Source of the DNA: Chryseomonas sp014190935
Lineage (GTDB): Bacteria; Pseudomonadota; Gammaproteobacteria; Pseudomonadales; Pseudomonadaceae
DNA: 64,000 nucleotides
NCBI RefSeq assembly: GCF_014190935.1
Contig: NZ_JACHVV010000002.1
Span: forward strand, 1,131,809 to 1,195,808
Direction of reading: 5' to 3'
Under the pieces are notes generated by a model. The model was not told where the DNA came from and made no database searches. It saw only the letters and a program-made list of their open reading frames with translations. Within the stretch, counting starts at the first letter, position 1. Every line of letters starts with the position of its first letter. Below are positions 16,878-25,375 of this stretch, piece by piece. Both the position numbers and the translations under genes were made by a program.

Positions 16878-18319
16878 GTGCGGTCTCCGGTCAGCTGGTC
16901 GGTGGGATTGTCTTCTTCCAGGCCGCCATCGGCGCCGGACAGCGGACGCTTGGGATGGCGATCGGTGCCCGGGCCGCCGGAGGTGGGCAGGTCGCCTTCA
17001 CCGGTGTGCGGACCCTTGCCGATCATGCGCAGCGCATAGAGGGTGCCGATGCCGAACACGGCGAAGTAGACCACCACGAAGGCCACCAGGGTGATGCTCA
17101 GCTGGGTGACGCTGTGGTTGGACACCCCGTCCTTGGTGCGCAGGAGGCCGTAGACGATCCACGGCTGGCGGCCCACCTCGGTGGTGAACCAGCCGGCCAG
17201 CAGGGCGATGAGACCGACCGGCCCCATGCAGGTGACCAGGCGCAGGAAGCCGCGGGTCTCGAACAGTTTGCCGCGCCAGCGCAGCCAGGCGCTCCACAGG
17301 CCGGCGGCGATCATCAGCATGCCCAGGGCGACCATGATGCGGAACGACCAGAACACCACATAGGCCGGCGGCCGGTCTTCCTTGGGGAAGTCCTTGAGCG
17401 CCGGGATCGGCTCGGTGAGGCTGTGCTTGAGGATCAGGCTGCCGAGTACCGGGATTTCCAGCTTGAAGCGGGTTTCCTCGCGTTCCATGTCCGGCCAGCC
17501 GAACAGGATCAGCGGGGTCGCCTCGCCCGGGGGGTTCTCCCAGTGGCCTTCCATCGCGGCGATCTTGGCCGGCTGGTGCTCCAGGGTGTTGAGGCCGTGG
17601 GCGTCGCCGACGAAGGCCTGGATGGGGGCTACCAGCAGCGCCATCCACATGGCCATGGAAAACATCTTGCGCACGGCCGGGTTGTCGTTGCCGCGCAACA
17701 GGTGCCAGGCCGCCGAGGCGCCGACCAGGAAGGCCACCGACAGGTAGGCGGCGATGGTCATGTGCGCCCAGCGGAAGGGAAAGGACGGGTTGAAGATCAC
17801 CGCCAGCCAGTCCACCGGGACGAGGCGACCGTCGACGATCTCGAAGCCGCTCGGGGTGTGCATCCAGCTGTTGGAGGCCAGGATCCAGAAGGTCGACATC
17901 AGGGTGCCGATGGCCACCATCACCGTCGAGAAGAAGTGCAGGCCGCGGCCCACGCGATTCCAGCCGAACAGCATGACGCCGAGGAAGCCGGCCTCGATGA
18001 AGAAAGCGGTGAGCACCTCGTAGGTCAGCAGCGGGCCGGTCACGGCGCCGGCATAGTCGGCGAAGCCGCTCCAGTTGGTGCCGAACTCATAGGCCATCAC
18101 CAGACCGGACACCACGCCCATGCCGAAGAAGATCGCGAAGATTTTCAGCCAGAAGTGATACAGATCCTTGTAGACGTGGTTGTCGGTCTTCAGCCACAGC
18201 CCTTCGAGCACGGCGAGAAAGCTCGCGGTACCGATGGACAGCGCCGGGAAGACGATGTGGAAGGACACGGTGAAGGCGAACTGGATCCGGGCGAGATCCA
18301 GGGCTTCGAGGCCGAACAT
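16874..18319 (-). CDS. cioA: Cytochrome bd-type quinol oxidase subunit I (cyanide-insensitive type)
   Basis: The haem-bearing subunit of a bd-type oxidase, 481 residues; it oxidises ubiquinol and reduces oxygen to water without pumping protons. Visible features include RIQFAFTVSFHIVFPALSIG with the conserved His of helix 1, FGMGVVSGLVMAYEFGTNW, the quinol-loop region after HGLNTLEHQPAKIAAMEGHWE, and GWFTTEVGRQPWIVYGLLRT. The loop between helices 6 and 7 is short, as in CioA. The C-terminal tail of about 45 residues is hydrophilic. It is the first gene of the operon, with a 275-bp divergent promoter region upstream. Confidence 0.94.
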   Translation of the reverse strand: MFGLEALDLARIQFAFTVSFHIVFPALSIGTASFLAVLEGLWLKTDNHVYKDLYHFWLKIFAIFFGMGVVSGLVMAYEFGTNWSGFADYAGAVTGPLLTYEVLTAFFIEAGFLGVMLFGWNRVGRGLHFFSTVMVAIGTLMSTFWILASNSWMHTPSGFEIVDGRLVPVDWLAVIFNPSFPFRWAHMTIAAYLSVAFLVGASAAWHLLRGNDNPAVRKMFSMAMWMALLVAPIQAFVGDAHGLNTLEHQPAKIAAMEGHWENPPGEATPLILFGWPDMEREETRFKLEIPVLGSLILKHSLTEPIPALKDFPKEDRPPAYVVFWSFRIMVALGMLMIAAGLWSAWLRWRGKLFETRGFLRLVTCMGPVGLIALLAGWFTTEVGRQPWIVYGLLRTKDGVSNHSVTQLSITLVAFVVVYFAVFGIGTLYALRMIGKGPHTGEGDLPTSGGPGTDRHPKRPLSGADGGLEEDNPTDQLTGDRT

Positions 18320-18465
18320 AGCTATTCCTCTCAGGCACGCCGGCCGTCGAGAGCAGCCGGTCGAGTTGACGCTGACCGAGGTTCGAACCTCCGGCGTCGC
18401 CTGGGGTTCTAGCGGGACGCTAAATAAGGCGCCACCGCGGCTAGCCCATAGGGCCAGGTCGGAAG

Positions 18466-18485
18466 CTGACGTGGATCAACGTCAG
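18466..18485. promoter_or_regulatory. Palindrome upstream of cioA
   Basis: CTGACGTGGATCAACGTCAG contains 7-bp perfect arms (CTGACGT / ACGTCAG) around GGATCA, 147 bp upstream of the cioA start and 110 bp upstream of the divergent MFS gene. It looks like a dimeric-regulator site. It does not match the ANR consensus well (only one half-site), so the binding protein is unknown. Confidence 0.35.
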
Positions 18486-18594
18486 GCCTTAGAATAGTCC
18501 TCCTCGATACATTTGCTTACGTGGTTCGATGTCGCATCGGGCAGGCTGTCGCACCCCCGCAGTTGTATGACGATTAGCCTCAGGGTGGCTTAAG

Positions 18595-19854
18595 ATGCCG
18601 CCTCCGCCCTCGCGAGCCCCCGTCATGTCCGGCGATACCCTACAGCTGCGTCACCACCGTCCCTTCGTCGCCTTCTGGTTCGCCCGCATCTGCACCGCCG
18701 GCAGTTTCCAGATGCTCACCGTGGCCATCGGCTGGCACCTCTATTCCCTCACCGGCAACGTGCTCGACCTCGGCCTGGTGGGGCTGGTGGAATTCCTGCC
18801 GCGGGTGCTGTTCATGCTGCACACCGGGCATGTCGCCGACCGCTACGACCGCCGCCGGGTCGCCGCCCTCTGCCAGGCCGGCCAGGGACTGATCGCCCTG
18901 GTGCTGCTGGTGGGCAGCCTCAACCAGGCGGTGACCCGCGAACTGATCTTTATCCTGGCCTTCTGCCTGGGCACCGCTCGCGCCTTCGAACAGCCCACCA
19001 CCCAGGCGCTGCTGCCCAACATCGTGCCGCCGGCGATCTTTCCCCGCGCCATCGCCGCCGCGGCCTCGGCCATGCAGGGCGCCACCATCATCGCTCCGGC
19101 GCTGGGCGGACTGCTCTATGCCCTGGGCGCCGCCTGGGTCTATGGCCCGGCGCTGGTGCTCTATGGCATCGCCATCCTGCTGGTCTCCAGCCTGCCGGCG
19201 CGGCAGACGCCCAGCCAGAAGGAAAAGCCGACCCTGGACAACCTGCTGGCCGGCATCCGCTTCATCAAGAGTCGCCCGGACGTGCTCGGCGCCATCTCCC
19301 TGGACCTCTTCGCCGTGCTCCTGGGCGGTGCCACCGCCCTGCTCCCGGTGTTCGCCGCCGACATTCTGCTCACCGGACCCTGGGGCCTGGGCCTGTTGCG
19401 CTCGGCACCGGCGGTGGGCGCCTTGGGCATGTCCTTCCTGCTCGCCTACGTCAGCCTCAATCGCCATGTGGGCCGCATCATGTTCGGTTCGGTGGCGCTG
19501 TTTGGCGTCGCCACCATCGCCTTCGGGCTGTCCACCTCGCTGTGGTTCTCGCTGGCCACCCTGGTGGTGCTGGGCGCCGCCGACATGGTCAGCGTGGTGA
19601 TCCGCAGCTCCTTCGTCCAGCTGGAAACCCCGGACGCCATGCGCGGCCGGGTCAGCGCGGTCAACGGCCTGTTCATCGGCGCCTCCAACCAGCTCGGCGA
19701 ATTCGAGTCGGGGATCACCGCGCACTTCTTCGGCACCGTGCCGGCGGTGGTGCTGGGCGGCGTCGGCACCCTGGTGATCACCGGGGTCTGGATGAAACTG
19801 TTCCCGGGTCTGGCCAAGCGCGACCGGCTGACGGAGCCGCGCAGCGACGGCTGA
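18595..19854 (+). CDS. MFS transporter, EntS-like (MFS_3)
   Basis: A 419-residue inner-membrane transporter of the EntS/MFS_3 type with about 12 helices and the loop motif GHVADRYDRRRVA after helix 2. Other segments are LGTARAFEQPTTQALLPNIVP and LETPDAMRGRVSAVNGLFIGASNQLGE-type sequence near the C-terminus, which is usual for this group. The ATG at 18595 is used because AGGGTGG lies about 9 bases upstream; an in-frame ATG at 18625 is an alternative. Members export siderophores or drugs, but no siderophore genes are nearby, so the substrate is open. Confidence 0.86.
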   Translation: MPPPPSRAPVMSGDTLQLRHHRPFVAFWFARICTAGSFQMLTVAIGWHLYSLTGNVLDLGLVGLVEFLPRVLFMLHTGHVADRYDRRRVAALCQAGQGLIALVLLVGSLNQAVTRELIFILAFCLGTARAFEQPTTQALLPNIVPPAIFPRAIAAAASAMQGATIIAPALGGLLYALGAAWVYGPALVLYGIAILLVSSLPARQTPSQKEKPTLDNLLAGIRFIKSRPDVLGAISLDLFAVLLGGATALLPVFAADILLTGPWGLGLLRSAPAVGALGMSFLLAYVSLNRHVGRIMFGSVALFGVATIAFGLSTSLWFSLATLVVLGAADMVSVVIRSSFVQLETPDAMRGRVSAVNGLFIGASNQLGEFESGITAHFFGTVPAVVLGGVGTLVITGVWMKLFPGLAKRDRLTEPRSDG

Positions 19855-19944
19855 ATCCCGGCCAGTCGCTCTGGCACGGCCATTCATCCCGAGGCTATGA
19901 CCGCTCGCCTTGGAAAAGGGTTATCGCGCAAACCTTTACCACAA

Positions 19945-19964
19945 AATGTGATCCATATCACATT
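19945..19964. promoter_or_regulatory. CRP/Vfr-type binding site before the chemoreceptor gene
   Basis: AATGTGATCCATATCACATT is a perfect 8-4-8 palindrome containing TGTGA-N6-TCACA, the CRP/Vfr core. It ends 22 bp before the chemoreceptor ATG. So close to the start codon, it could overlap the promoter core, and repression is as likely as activation. Confidence 0.7.
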
Positions 19965-19986
19965 CCGATAGAATCCTGAGGTTTCC

Positions 19987-21633
19987 ATGCGCACCCCTCT
20001 TTCCATGGCCGCCCGCCTGGGCCTGGGCTTCGGCCTGATCCTGGTGCTGATGCTGCTGATCACCCTCGTTGGCGTGCAGCGCGTCGGCGTCATCGATGAC
20101 ACCCTGACCGCCGTCAGCCAGGGCGCCAGCGTCAAGCAGCGCTATGCCATCAACTTCCGCGGCAGCGTGCACGACCGCGCCATCGCCATTCGCGATACGG
20201 TGCTGATCCACGACGCCGCGCCCCTGGCCAGTCGCCTGGCCGACATCGACCGGCTCAAGGCCTTCTATCGCCAGTCCGCCGAACCCATGGATCAGCTGTT
20301 CGCGAGCCAGGGCGCCACGTCCGAGGAACAGCGCCTGCTGGCGGCCATCAAGGACATCGAAGGCACCGCCATGCCCTTGACCGATCGCCTGCTGCAACTG
20401 CGCCAGGCCGGTGATCTGGAAGGCGCCCGGGTGTTCCTGTTGGAGCGTGTCTCGCCGGCCTATGTCGAGTGGCTCAAGCGCATCAATGCGCTCATTGATC
20501 ACGAGGAAGCCATCGCCAGCGGGCACCTGGCCGAGGTCCGCGGCATCGCCGGTGGCTTCCGCTGGCTGATGCTGGTGACCTGCGCCCTCGCCCTGCTGTT
20601 GAGCGTGACCGTCTCCATCCTGATCATTCGCCAGATGGGCGCGACCCTGGGCGGCGAACCCCATGTCGTGGCCGCCGCCATCCGCCGGCTGGCCGAAGGC
20701 CGGCTGGACGAGCGCCCCGCCACCCGCCATCCAGACAGCGTGATGGGCACCCTGGGCAGCGCCACTGCACACCTGGGCGAGACCATCGTCCAGGTACGCC
20801 ATACCGCCAGCTCGGTCGCCGCCGCTGCCGCCCAGTTGCAGAGCACCGCCCTGACCAACCAGCGCCACACCGACGTGCAGTCCAACCAGGCCCAGCACAT
20901 GGCCGCCGCGGTCACCGAGCTGGCCGCCACCATCGGCGAGGTCGCCGGCTACGCGGCCCAGGCCGCCCAGGCCACCGGCAACGCCAGCGTCCAGGTGGAC
21001 ACCGGCAACCGGCTGGTCGCCAGCTCCGGCCAGGCCATCGGCCAGCTGGTGCAGGCCCTGGAGCAGGCCAGCGCCACGGTGCAGCAGGTATCCAGCGACA
21101 GCGCCAGCATCGAGAACATCGTCGCCGTCATCAACGGCATCGCCGAACAGACCAATTTGCTGGCGCTGAATGCCGCCATCGAGGCCGCCCGGGCCGGAGA
21201 GCAGGGCCGCGGCTTCGCCGTGGTGGCCGACGAGGTCCGCAACCTGGCCACCCGCACCCAGGCCTCGACCCGCGAGATCCGCGGCATGATCGCCACCCTG
21301 CAGGAGGGCGCCGGACGCGCCGCGGCGCAGATGGAAGAGAGCCGCGGCCAGGCCCACGAGACCGCCGAGCTGACCCAGCGCGCCGTCGCGGCCCTGGTGG
21401 CCATCCAGGCGGACGTCGGCTCGGTGAATGCCATGAATGCGCAGATCGCCACCGCCGCGGCGCAACAGACCGCCGTGGCCGAAGAGGTCAACGAAAACAT
21501 CAATCGCATCCACTCGGCCACCCTGGAAACCGCCAGTGGTTCGCAGCAGATCGCTGGCGCCAGTCGTCAGCTGGCCGAGCTGGCCGAAGACCTGGAGCGA
21601 CGCATGAGTCTGTTCCGCACCACCAGTGCCTGA
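19987..21633 (+). CDS. Methyl-accepting chemotaxis protein
   Basis: A 548-residue chemoreceptor in the inner membrane. Membrane helix 1 is at about 10-30 (LGLGFGLILVLMLLITLVGV). A four-helix-bundle periplasmic sensor follows at about 31-188, then helix 2 at about 192-212 (LMLVTCALALLLSVTVSILI), a HAMP-like region, and a long cytoplasmic coiled coil. The signalling tip reads IAEQTNLLALNAAIEAARAG then FAVVADEVRNLA, which is fully canonical. No C-terminal CheR-binding pentapeptide. It stands alone with no che genes nearby, as is usual for dispersed Pseudomonas receptors. The ligand is unknown. A CRP/Vfr-type palindrome lies just upstream. Confidence 0.94.
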   Translation: MRTPLSMAARLGLGFGLILVLMLLITLVGVQRVGVIDDTLTAVSQGASVKQRYAINFRGSVHDRAIAIRDTVLIHDAAPLASRLADIDRLKAFYRQSAEPMDQLFASQGATSEEQRLLAAIKDIEGTAMPLTDRLLQLRQAGDLEGARVFLLERVSPAYVEWLKRINALIDHEEAIASGHLAEVRGIAGGFRWLMLVTCALALLLSVTVSILIIRQMGATLGGEPHVVAAAIRRLAEGRLDERPATRHPDSVMGTLGSATAHLGETIVQVRHTASSVAAAAAQLQSTALTNQRHTDVQSNQAQHMAAAVTELAATIGEVAGYAAQAAQATGNASVQVDTGNRLVASSGQAIGQLVQALEQASATVQQVSSDSASIENIVAVINGIAEQTNLLALNAAIEAARAGEQGRGFAVVADEVRNLATRTQASTREIRGMIATLQEGAGRAAAQMEESRGQAHETAELTQRAVAALVAIQADVGSVNAMNAQIATAAAQQTAVAEEVNENINRIHSATLETASGSQQIAGASRQLAELAEDLERRMSLFRTTSA

Positions 21634-21717
21634 ACATCCGGCAACGCTCGCGGGCTGAACCTAGACGCGAGCGGGGCGGTCAGCAGTCAGACACCTTTCC
21701 CGCGCAGGAGTCTGGAC

Positions 21718-22521
21718 ATGCAGCTTTCCCTCAACGGCCAGGTCGCCCTGGTCACCGGTGGCAGTTCCGGGATCGGCGCCGCTGTCGCCGAAGCCCTGGG
21801 CAAGGCCGGCGCCGCCGTCGCCATCAACTACCATTCCCACGCCGAACCCGCCGAAGAACTGGCCAAGCGCATCCAGGATGCCGGTGGCCGCGCCATCGCC
21901 GTGGGCGGTGACGTCGGCGACGAGGACGCGGTCAAGGCGATGTTCGAGCGCACCCTGGAAGCCTTCGGCCGCCTGGACATCCTGGTCGCCAACTCCGGTC
22001 TGCAAAAGGACGCTGCGGTGGCCGACATGTCGCTCAAGGACTGGAACACGGTGATCAACACCAACCTCACCGGCCAGTTTCTCTGCGCCCAGGCGGCGAT
22101 CCGCCAGTTCCGCCAGCAGGGCCGCGACGAGAACATCTCCCGGGCCCTGGGCAAGATCATCCACATGAGCTCGGTGCACGAGGTCATTCCCTGGGCCGGG
22201 CACGTCAACTACGCCGCCTCCAAGGGCGGGGTCAATCTGCTGATGCGCAGCCTGGCCCAGGAAGTCGCCGCCGAAGGCATCCGCGTCAACAGCATCGCCC
22301 CGGGTGCCATCGCCACCGCCATCAACGAAGAGGTGACCGGTGACGAGGCCAAGGCCCGCGAACTGCTCAGGCTGATCCCCTACAAGCGCGTCGGCCATGT
22401 CGACGACGTGGGCAACGCGGCGGTCTTTCTCGCCAGCGACCTGGCCGACTACATCGTCGGCACCACCCTGTTCGTCGACGGCGGCATGTGCCTCTATCCG
22501 GGATTCGAAGACAATGGCTGA
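21718..22521 (+). CDS. Short-chain dehydrogenase, glucose 1-dehydrogenase-like
   Basis: A 267-residue classical SDR enzyme. The cofactor motif TGGSSGIG is at 14-21, NSG (NAG equivalent) at about 92-94, and the catalytic Ser152, Tyr165 and Lys169 lie in SSVHEVIPWAGHVNYAASKGG-type sequence that closely resembles Bacillus glucose dehydrogenase. NAD(P)-linked oxidation of glucose to gluconolactone is therefore plausible, though the substrate range of this group is broad. Its last 8 bp overlap the start of a GH15 glycosidase gene, which suggests that glucose released by the glycosidase is its substrate. Confidence 0.87.
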   Translation: MQLSLNGQVALVTGGSSGIGAAVAEALGKAGAAVAINYHSHAEPAEELAKRIQDAGGRAIAVGGDVGDEDAVKAMFERTLEAFGRLDILVANSGLQKDAAVADMSLKDWNTVINTNLTGQFLCAQAAIRQFRQQGRDENISRALGKIIHMSSVHEVIPWAGHVNYAASKGGVNLLMRSLAQEVAAEGIRVNSIAPGAIATAINEEVTGDEAKARELLRLIPYKRVGHVDDVGNAAVFLASDLADYIVGTTLFVDGGMCLYPGFEDNG

Positions 22522-24343
22522 TTCCACCTCCGTGCAGGGCCGCCGCAGTATCGGCGCCCACGGTGTCATCGGCGACCTGCGCACCTGCGCTCTGGTCGCC
22601 ACCGACGGCACCATCGACCACTTCTGCTGGCCGAATCTGGACAGCCCCTCGGTATTCGCCGCTCTGCTCGACTCGGAAAAGGCCGGCTACTTCAGCCTAG
22701 CGCCGGTCTGGGACGATGCCCGCGAGCAACAGCTCTATCTGCCGGACACCAACATCCTGCAGACCCGCTGGCTGTCGGCGGAAGGGGTCGCCGAGATCAC
22801 CGACCTGATGCCGGTCTGCAGCAGCGAGGACACCCAGCCGCGCATCGTCCGCCGCGTGCAGGTGGTCGCCGGGCGCTGCCGTTTCCGCCTGGCCTGCGCT
22901 CCGGCCCACGACTATGCCCGTGCCGAGACCCGCGCCCGCCTGGTGGACGGCGGTGCCCTGTTCGAGGCCGCTGGCCAACCGACCCTGCGCCTGGCGTCCA
23001 GCGTCACCCTGCGGGTGGACGGCAATGCGGCCCTGGCCGAGTTCGAGCTGGAACAGGGTGAACAACTGGACTTCGTCTTTGGCTGCGCGCAGGACGACAA
23101 GGTCGTCGCCGGCCAGAGCGATCTCTGCTTCGAGGACACCCTGACCTACTGGACCTCCTGGGCCGCCAAGAGCCACTACCAGGGCCGCTGGCGCGAGATG
23201 GTCACCCGCTCGGCCCTGGCGCTGAAGCTGCTGACCTCCTGCAAGCACGGCTCCATCGCCGCCGCCGCCACCTTCAGCCTGCCCGAGGCCCTGGGTGGCG
23301 AGCGCAACTGGGACTATCGCGCCTCCTGGATCCGCGACGCCTCCTTCACCGTCTACGCCTTCATGCGCCTGGGCTACACCCAGGAAGCCAAGGATTTCAC
23401 CCACTGGGTCGGCCAGTGCGTGGAAAACAGCCACAACGCCCCGGAAAAGCTGCAGATCATGTATCGCCTGGACGGCGGCCTGGACCTGCCCGAGGAAACC
23501 CTCGACCACCTGGCCGGCTATGCCGACTCGAGTCCGGTGCGCATCGGCAACGAGGCCTACAAGCAGGTCCAGCTGGACATCTATGGCGAGCTGATGGACG
23601 CCATCTACCTGTCCAACAAGTATGGCGAAGCCATCTCCCACCATGGCTGGAAGGACGTGGTGCGGATGATCGACCACGTCTGCGAGCACTGGAATCAGCC
23701 CGATGCCGGGATCTGGGAGATGCGCGGCGATCCCGAGCATTTCCTCCATTCGCGGCTGATGTGCTGGGTGGCCATCGACCGCGCCATGCGGCTGTCGGTC
23801 AAGCGCTCGCTGCCGATGCCCTACGAACAGTGGTACGCCGCTCGCGCCGCCATCCAGGAAGACATCTGGGACAACTTCTGGAACGCCGAACTGGGTCATT
23901 TCACCTCGACCCGCCACGGCAAGAGCCTGGACGCCGCCCTGCTGCTGATGCCACTGGTGCGCTTCGTCAGCGCCACCGACCCCATGTGGCTGTCCACCCT
24001 GGACGCCATCAAGACCAACCTGGCCTACGACGGCATGATCCGCCGCTACAACCCGGTCGACACCCCGGCGGACAATCTCAAGGGTGAAGAAGGCGCCTTT
24101 GTCGCCTGCTCCTTCTGGTACGTCGAATGCCTGGCCCGCGCCGGTCGCGTCGACGAAGCCCACCTGGAGTTCGAAAAGCTGCTGGGTTACGCCAACCCCC
24201 TGGGCCTCTATGCCGAGGAACTGGACAAGCGCGGCTACCCCCTCGGCAACCTGCCCCAGGCCCTGTCGCACCTGGCGCTGATCAGCACCGCCTTCTTCCT
24301 CGATCGCAAGCTGAGCGGCAAGGATCCGCAATGGCAGCCGTAG
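22514..24343 (+). CDS. Glycoside hydrolase family 15 protein (glucoamylase/trehalase-like)
   Basis: A 609-residue cytoplasmic protein (no signal peptide). The N-terminal beta-sandwich domain (IGAHGVIGDLRTCALVATDG through about residue 220) is followed by an alpha/alpha-barrel with GH15 landmarks: GGERNWDYRASWIRDASFTV, LDGGLDLPEETLDHLAGY, GIWEMRG, and KGEEGAFVACSFWYVECLAR near the C-terminus with the likely catalytic acid. Members cleave alpha-glucosidic bonds in trehalose, dextrins or starch. The start codon lies inside the last codons of the SDR gene (8-bp overlap). The true substrate cannot be read from sequence; trehalose is my best guess because the bacterial trehalase group has this architecture. 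Confidence 0.86.
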   Translation: MADSTSVQGRRSIGAHGVIGDLRTCALVATDGTIDHFCWPNLDSPSVFAALLDSEKAGYFSLAPVWDDAREQQLYLPDTNILQTRWLSAEGVAEITDLMPVCSSEDTQPRIVRRVQVVAGRCRFRLACAPAHDYARAETRARLVDGGALFEAAGQPTLRLASSVTLRVDGNAALAEFELEQGEQLDFVFGCAQDDKVVAGQSDLCFEDTLTYWTSWAAKSHYQGRWREMVTRSALALKLLTSCKHGSIAAAATFSLPEALGGERNWDYRASWIRDASFTVYAFMRLGYTQEAKDFTHWVGQCVENSHNAPEKLQIMYRLDGGLDLPEETLDHLAGYADSSPVRIGNEAYKQVQLDIYGELMDAIYLSNKYGEAISHHGWKDVVRMIDHVCEHWNQPDAGIWEMRGDPEHFLHSRLMCWVAIDRAMRLSVKRSLPMPYEQWYAARAAIQEDIWDNFWNAELGHFTSTRHGKSLDAALLLMPLVRFVSATDPMWLSTLDAIKTNLAYDGMIRRYNPVDTPADNLKGEEGAFVACSFWYVECLARAGRVDEAHLEFEKLLGYANPLGLYAEELDKRGYPLGNLPQALSHLALISTAFFLDRKLSGKDPQWQP

Positions 24344-24447
24344 GGCAAGTCGATGCGCCATGGCGGTTCGCCGATGCGAACGCTCCTACGAGTATCGCTG
24401 ATCGTGATGTTGCGAGAGCTAATGGAGCTGAAAGCCGGCTCGGACCG

Positions 24448-24482
24448 CCCCCTCTCCCTTTGGGAGAGGGTTGGGGTGAGGG
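24448..24482. repeat. CCCTCTCCC dispersed palindrome
   Basis: A CCCTCTCCC/GGGAGAGGG stem followed by TTGGGGTGAGGG. Related copies occur at 24624-24657 and at both ends of the large inverted repeat (about 14811-14846 and 15552-15597). It is abundant in proteobacterial intergenic DNA. Confidence 0.75.
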
Positions 24483-24503
24483 CGTAGCACGGTAAAGCCA
24501 CCC

Positions 24504-24529
24504 GTGGAAAAGGCTGCGCCGTTTTCCAC
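24504..24529. repeat. GTGGAAAA/TTTTCCAC hairpin
   Basis: A perfect 8-bp stem around a 10-nt GC-rich loop, which can be extended outward by CCG and CGCTACGG with interruptions. Typical of a short intergenic repeat; no T-tract follows in the plus direction. Confidence 0.5.
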
Positions 24530-24623
24530 GCTACGGGGAGACCGGTAACGGAGTGCGTCACCGAGCGTGACGGCTGATCGCGATCGACCTTGAGCTAACT
24601 GAGCTGCATGCTCGCTCGGACAG

Positions 24624-24657
24624 CCCCCTCTCCCTCGGGAGAGGTTTGGGGTGGGGG
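24624..24657. repeat. CCCTCTCCC dispersed palindrome, second copy
   Basis: Same type as the copy at 24448-24482, with the stem CCCTCTCCC/GGGAGAGG and a TTTGGGGTGGGGG tail. It lies 41 bp from the hepT stop codon. Confidence 0.7.
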
Positions 24658-24698
24658 CACAGCGCGCTACGAAGCTACTTTCCCAATAACAGACGCAG

Positions 24699-25016
24699 TT
24701 ATTCCAGAAGTTCGGGTAGAGCGGTAACGACGGTTTCCCAGACCACATCGAGATTGATGTCGAAATAGCCGTGGGCGATACGATTGCGCATGCCTCTCAT
24801 GCTGCGCCACGGGATGTGTGGATGCGCCTGGGTAAAGGCTTCGTCCACAGCCATGAGCTTGGTCGCCGCTTCGCCGATGATGATCAGGCTCATGACCACC
24901 GCTTGCTGTGTCCGGCGGTCTTCGAGGAAGTCTTCCCGAGTGAGACCCTCGATAAAGCCTAGCGCCTCGCTGGCCGCCTGTTGCATATGAGCCAGATAGT
25001 CCGCCGTGCGATTCAT
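24699..25016 (-). CDS. hepT: HepT-family toxin ribonuclease
   Basis: A 105-residue HEPN-domain protein. The catalytic R-X4-H-X-Y motif is complete: Arg77, His82 and Tyr84 in RNRIAHGY. HepT toxins are RNases of all-helical fold that are silenced by their partner MntA, which transfers AMP to the motif tyrosine. The gene overlaps the mntA gene by 4 bp (ATGA) and is the second gene of the pair. Length is slightly short but within the DUF86 range. Chromosomal copies may act in stress or phage defence; no other defence genes are seen nearby. Confidence 0.88.
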   Translation of the reverse strand: MNRTADYLAHMQQAASEALGFIEGLTREDFLEDRRTQQAVVMSLIIIGEAATKLMAVDEAFTQAHPHIPWRSMRGMRNRIAHGYFDINLDVVWETVVTALPELLE

Positions 25017-25303
25017 ATCGGTCGTGCCGCCAGCAGAACCTGCCCGCGAAAGGATCCAGGTAAATCGGCGGGGGTCACCAGATCCACCGGAACGCCCAGT
25101 AATTCCTCGAGCTCATCCTGCAGGCCTCCCAGGTCGAACAGGGTCGCTCCTGGCAGGGCGTCCACCAACAGATCCAAATCGCTGCCGTCTTGATCGGTAC
25201 CTTCGAGAACCGAACCGAACACCCGAGGATTGGCCACTCGAAAACGTAACGCAACGTCCCGTATGACAGCGCGTTTCAGGTCCAGGACGAGAGAAGGTCG
25301 CAT
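25013..25303 (-). CDS. mntA: MntA-type nucleotidyltransferase antitoxin
   Basis: A 96-residue minimal nucleotidyltransferase. The family motif G-S-X10-D-X-D is exact: Gly30-Ser31 and Asp42-Asp44 in GSVLEGTDQDGSDLDLLVD, with a third acidic residue likely in the strand VPVDLVTP. It is expected to bind MgATP and AMPylate the HepT toxin encoded directly downstream, with which it overlaps by 4 bp. In this layout the antitoxin is translated first, as usual. Confidence 0.88.
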   Translation of the reverse strand: MRPSLVLDLKRAVIRDVALRFRVANPRVFGSVLEGTDQDGSDLDLLVDALPGATLFDLGGLQDELEELLGVPVDLVTPADLPGSFRGQVLLAARPI

Positions 25304-25375
25304 GGCATGACTCCAGCCAGATCAGCCCTGGAATAGTCGGTCATAGGTCGGGCTTTACAACCGATCGAGATACCC

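Larger units (their letters stand above)
24344..24698. other. Non-coding gap filled with short repeats
   Basis: No gene is supported in this 355-bp stretch. It holds two CCCTCTCCC-type palindromes (24448-24482 and 24624-24657) and one GTGGAAAA/TTTTCCAC hairpin (24504-24529), all of types that look like dispersed intergenic repeats. It separates the end of the GH15 gene from the end of the hepT gene, both of which stop here. Confidence 0.7.

Noticed and set aside
19936..21513. 525-residue minus-strand protein opposite the chemoreceptor
   Set aside because: It is an antisense shadow, Gly/His/Asp-rich with no domain, of a gene with complete MCP motifs.
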